The notes under the pieces are model-generated. The model was not told the DNA's origin and did not search any database. It worked only from the letters and a program-made list of their open reading frames with translations. Of a stretch of 64,000 nucleotides of DNA, positions 61,363 to 64,000 are shown one piece after another. The position numbers and the translations under genes are program-made. This stretch comes from UBA1227 sp045599345 (GTDB lineage Bacteria > Bacillota > Clostridia > Oscillospirales > Acutalibacteraceae): contig JAZRVV010000015.1 in assembly GCA_045599345.1 (NCBI GenBank), forward strand, positions 30,654 to 94,653. The letters are read 5' to 3'. Position 1 is the stretch's first letter. Each line of letters begins with the position of its first letter.

Positions 61363-62123
61363 TATGCTAAGTATTTGTTTTGCAGCTCGATGCGCTTTTC
61401 CTTTGAAATGCCGAGCTCGTTTTCGATGAAGCTGTCAATGCCACCGAAGTTTTCGTTTATGGCATTGAAGGCTGAATCAAGGAACGACTCATGCGCTTCA
61501 AAGAGGGGAAGTATCGCATCGGCTTGCTTTTTGTCCCTTGTTGCAAGGAGCACTAGTTTATAGTATCTTGCTTTGTTTTTTGATGGGACATCATTTGTAA
61601 GCATATAATCTTTCATAATCTCGTCGTATGGCACGCCGAGAATTGACAGCCAAAGGGCTGATACGACGCCGCATCTGTCCTTGCCCTCTGAACAGTGCCA
61701 CACAACCGGTGAATCACTATTCACGATGATGTCAAAAACAGAGCGCAAGTGCTCGCGGCATCCCTCTTCATTAATCATCCTAGCATAGATTGTTTCATAG
61801 CTTGGGATTTCAGAGAGCATAGAAAGACTCTTCTTTTCAAAGGAGACACCAACAGTTGTTTCAGTAAAGATTGGGATGTTGATGTATTTGACACCATCTA
61901 CCTTGATATCAGGTTTTTCCTCAGTCTCATAGATGTCACGAAGGTCAATTGTTGTTTTGATTCCATATTCACCAAAGAGTTTTGCTCTGTCTTTCTTATT
62001 AAGTTTATCGAGTGTACATGTCCTTACAAATGCTTTAGTATTAATACTTCTGCCGTCTTTTGTAGGCAATCCAAAAAAATCGCGAGTATTTTTCGCACCC
62101 TTTAGTTCTAAATTCCTATTCAT
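61362..62123 (-). CDS. Tyrosine-protein phosphatase (Y_phosphatase3/LipA-like)
   Basis: A 253-residue phosphatase of the PF13350 type, with no signal peptide, so cytoplasmic. The start RNLELKGAKNTRDFFGLPT is typical, TIDLRDIYE carries the conserved LR, and the P-loop HCSEGKDRCG places the nucleophile at Cys144 and Arg at 150. The Lys-Asp-Arg after Gly is the form seen in phosphatases that act on phosphotyrosine and phosphoinositides (for example Listeria LipA). The natural substrate is unknown. It faces the lipase gene back to back. Confidence 0.92.
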   Translation of the reverse strand: MNRNLELKGAKNTRDFFGLPTKDGRSINTKAFVRTCTLDKLNKKDRAKLFGEYGIKTTIDLRDIYETEEKPDIKVDGVKYINIPIFTETTVGVSFEKKSLSMLSEIPSYETIYARMINEEGCREHLRSVFDIIVNSDSPVVWHCSEGKDRCGVVSALWLSILGVPYDEIMKDYMLTNDVPSKNKARYYKLVLLATRDKKQADAILPLFEAHESFLDSAFNAINENFGGIDSFIENELGISKEKRIELQNKYLA

Positions 62124-62139
62124 TTAATCACCGTCTTTA

Positions 62140-62168
62140 ATTATACATCAAAGTAGTGTATAATCAAA
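62140..62168. promoter_or_regulatory. Overlapping divergent promoters (phosphatase and lipase)
   Basis: On the minus strand TTGATT (62167-62162) and TATAAT (62145-62140) are 16 bases apart, in front of the phosphatase gene. On the plus strand TATAAT at 62159-62164 lies 31 bases before the lipase gene, with a weak -35. The two would compete for polymerase. Confidence 0.5.
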
Positions 62169-62194
62169 ACATTAAGTTTTAAGAGGCGATAATT

Positions 62195-63382
62195 ATGAAA
62201 AAGCACAAGAAGTTATTAATAGTCCTTCTTGTCATCGTGCTTCTTATCACTGGTATATGGATTTATCGTATGCCAAAGGTTGATAAGAACCTTGACAAGA
62301 GCGGTTGGAAAACACAGTACACCTATGTATTAGTACATGGTCTTTCCGGTTGGGGATCATATGATGCTCAGTACAAATTCATGCCATATTGGGGTATGTT
62401 TGGCGGAGACCTTGTTAAATATCTTGAAAAGCAAGGCATTGATGCAGCAGCTGCATCAATAAGCCCACAAGGTTCTGCTTGGGACCGTGCTTGCGAACTC
62501 TATGCTCAGCTTACAGGCACTCGTGTTGACTATGGCGAGGCTCATTCAAAGGCAATGGGACATGACCGTTATGGCGAGGACTTCACAGGCAAAGCACTTA
62601 TAGAAAACTTTGATAGTGAACACAAGATTAACCTGGTTGGTCACTCGTTCGGTGGCGCTACAATTCGTCTTTTCTCACAGATTCTTGCAAATGGCGTAGA
62701 GGATGAAGTTAAGGCATCAGGTGATGACGTATCACCATTCTTCAAGGGTGGCAAGGGCGACTACATTTACAGTATGACAACTCTTGCAGCACCTCACAAC
62801 GGCACAACAGCTTACCTTGTTACACCAGAGGATGATCCAAATCCATCAAAGGGTCTAAATGGCAAGATTGAGAAGGCACTTTCTGGCGCTATGGGCAAAG
62901 TAAATGCTGGCGATAGTGACGGTAGAAGCGACAAGGACTTTGCAAACTATGATATGGATATCGACAATGCAGCAGCCCTTAACGCAACAATCGAGACACT
63001 CCCAGATGTTTACTATTTCTCATACCCTGCATCTTCTACAGTTAAGCAGGAAAATGGCACATATGCACCAGTAAACAAGAAGACAGAAATACTCTTTAGA
63101 ATGTCTTCTCGTGCAATGGGTGTATACACTGGCACAACCAAGGGTGGTATTGTAATCGATGAGAGTTGGCTTGAAAATGATGGTCTTGTAAACACCATTT
63201 CCGCTATGGCTCCATCATCTGCTCCGACACAGACATTCAATGCAAAGAATATAACTCCTGGTGTTTGGAACATCATGCCAGTTTATGATGGTGACCATAT
63301 GGCATTTAGTGGCGGTCTTTTCCATCACAATAACATTAAACCATTCTTTACTGATTTGATTTCAATGATCAACTCACTATAA
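62195..63382 (+). CDS. Secreted or membrane-anchored triacylglycerol lipase (family I.5-like, zinc site)
   Basis: A 395-residue alpha/beta hydrolase with an N-terminal basic region and one long hydrophobic helix (LLIVLLVIVLLITGIWIY), acting as signal peptide or anchor. VLVHGLSGWG (46-55) forms the oxyanion region, and the nucleophile elbow VGHSFGG gives Ser151. WDRACELYAQL, VDYGEAHSKAMGHDRYG and the later NYDMDIDNAAALN align with Geobacillus and Staphylococcus lipases; Asp97, His117, His123 and Asp253 match the zinc ligands (D61, H81, H87, D238) with identical spacing of the first three. GDHMAFSG near the end supplies the catalytic His. Fat or phospholipid hydrolysis outside the cell is inferred. 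Confidence 0.9.
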   Translation: MKKHKKLLIVLLVIVLLITGIWIYRMPKVDKNLDKSGWKTQYTYVLVHGLSGWGSYDAQYKFMPYWGMFGGDLVKYLEKQGIDAAAASISPQGSAWDRACELYAQLTGTRVDYGEAHSKAMGHDRYGEDFTGKALIENFDSEHKINLVGHSFGGATIRLFSQILANGVEDEVKASGDDVSPFFKGGKGDYIYSMTTLAAPHNGTTAYLVTPEDDPNPSKGLNGKIEKALSGAMGKVNAGDSDGRSDKDFANYDMDIDNAAALNATIETLPDVYYFSYPASSTVKQENGTYAPVNKKTEILFRMSSRAMGVYTGTTKGGIVIDESWLENDGLVNTISAMAPSSAPTQTFNAKNITPGVWNIMPVYDGDHMAFSGGLFHHNNIKPFFTDLISMINSL

Positions 63383-63387
63383 GAAAC

Positions 63388-63419
63388 AACGCCTCCCAGT
63401 TTTGGGAGGCGTTACTTTT
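63388..63419 (+). terminator. Bidirectional terminator between lipase and ybaK
   Basis: An 11-bp stem AACGCCTCCCA/TGGGAGGCGTT with loop GTTT, followed by ACTTTTA. Arms are the same as in the terminator at 61335. Confidence 0.85.
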
Positions 63420-63888
63420 ATGCGATAATATCATCTGTTTTTATTGCAATTACTTTTTGGAGGTCAGAAAAGGCAAGCTCAACTTGATATCCAATTTTAC
63501 CAGCAGAGATGAAAATTGTATCAAAATCACTTGCGGTGATATGAGCAACTGTTTTGAATTGCTTTTTCATTCCAATAGGGGAACAACCTCCATGGACATA
63601 TCCTGTGAGGGGCAACAGCTCATTTTGCTTAATCATAGCGACTGATTTCTCACCAACGGCCTTTGCGGCCTTCTTGAGGTCGAGAGTGGCAGCAACTGGC
63701 ACAATGAAAACATAGTGCTGTTTTGATGCTGCAACAGTAACTAGCGTTTTAAAGCATCTTGCTGGATCCTCATTTAAATATTCTGCGACATCGGTACCCG
63801 ATACCACACCTTCATAGAAGTGCTCGGTATAGGGTACTTTCTTTTGCTCTAGCACTCGCATTACATTTGTCTTGTTGTCTTTGCTCAT
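63418..63888 (-). CDS. ybaK: Cys-tRNA(Pro) deacylase YbaK/EbsC
   Basis: A 156-residue editing enzyme that removes Cys misattached to tRNA-Pro. The start TNVMRVLEQKKVPYTEHFY, ARCFKTLVTVA (about 43-53), KSVAMIKQNELLPLTGYVHG and GGCSPIGMKKQF (about 115-126) are the family motifs. The length is typical. It is a cytoplasmic trans-editing factor. Its promoter lies in the gap to the right. Confidence 0.95.
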   Translation of the reverse strand: MSKDNKTNVMRVLEQKKVPYTEHFYEGVVSGTDVAEYLNEDPARCFKTLVTVAASKQHYVFIVPVAATLDLKKAAKAVGEKSVAMIKQNELLPLTGYVHGGCSPIGMKKQFKTVAHITASDFDTIFISAGKIGYQVELAFSDLQKVIAIKTDDIIA

Positions 63889-63921
63889 AGTAATTCCTGC
63901 CTAATCATAATCTAATTAAGT

Positions 63922-63927
63922 ATTATA
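63922..63927 (-). promoter_or_regulatory. Extended -10 promoter of ybaK
   Basis: On the minus strand TGCTATAAT lies 34 bases upstream of the ybaK start; the -35 is poor. To the right (63950-64000) nothing further can be recognised. Confidence 0.45.
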
Positions 63928-64000
63928 GCATATACTTAATCTGTTAAAAAACAATTATTACAACCGGTTTGAAATTTGGCACGAATGGTAAGCAATAGCA

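Noticed and set aside
1..64000. CRISPR arrays, insertion sequences, prophage genes, rRNA genes
   Set aside because: I looked for repeated spacers, transposase or integrase motifs and rRNA sequence and found none in the window.

Overview
This window looks like a chromosomal core segment of a low-to-moderate GC anaerobic member of the Clostridia (Firmicutes), probably close to the gut or rumen Oscillospirales/Lachnospirales groups. The evidence is the Gram-positive style of its genes: strong GGAGG-type ribosome binding sites, a T-box in front of pheST, dgt-dnaG-sigA order, MraZ at the head of the division cluster, an OhrR-type peroxide sensor, IreB, a membrane pyrophosphatase, and an NADH/ferredoxin/NADPH transhydrogenase. 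I see no insertion sequence, phage gene or CRISPR array. Nearly every stretch is coding.

Layout. 1-1480 (minus): end of the Mini-RNase III gene and obg. 1632-6937: a tight five-gene operon (lipoprotein, unknown membrane protein, CDF metal exporter, 2-hydroxyacid dehydrogenase, FAD dehydrogenase), then tRNA-Ser(CGA). 7107-10229: a peroxide-stress block in which glutathione peroxidase and the OhrR gene carry the same 14-bp palindrome over their -10 boxes; a HerA-like ATPase gene follows ohrR. 10233-12063: yybP-ykoY manganese riboswitch, mntP and a Ca2+/cation antiporter. 12227-16522: a three-gene operon that matches the Stn-type electron-bifurcating transhydrogenase. 16577-18102 (minus): LarC1 fused to a CsoR/RcnR-like domain, and mscL. 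18212-24787: two divergent paralogous EAL-type c-di-GMP phosphodiesterases. 24851-26851 (minus): hppA.

27253-38895 is a compact division and cell wall cluster: mraZ, rsmH, ftsL, a PASTA penicillin-binding protein, murF, mraY, ftsW, murG, ftsQ, ftsZ. murE, murD, murB and ftsA are absent from it. It is followed by rpmE, a YigZ-family gene, and a MacA/MacB-like pair without its ATPase. 42609-46936 (minus): an unknown small protein, IreB, and pheST behind a T-box. 47030-49279: a lipoprotein and the NAD(P)H-hydrate repair enzyme. 49351-58085: the tmk-GNAT-DJ-1-mltG-U32-dgt-dnaG-sigA run. 58169-61328: a two-component system. 61362-63888: a tyrosine phosphatase, a family I.5-like zinc lipase, and YbaK.

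The observations most worth follow-up are the LarC1-CsoR/RcnR fusion, the shared OhrR-type operator controlling a glutathione peroxidase instead of OhrA, the Stn operon, the unexplained hairpins (26983-27104 and 29243-29276), and a perfect 15-bp palindrome in a lipoprotein leader. Nothing here is clearly a wholly new multi-gene system; most of the window is housekeeping.
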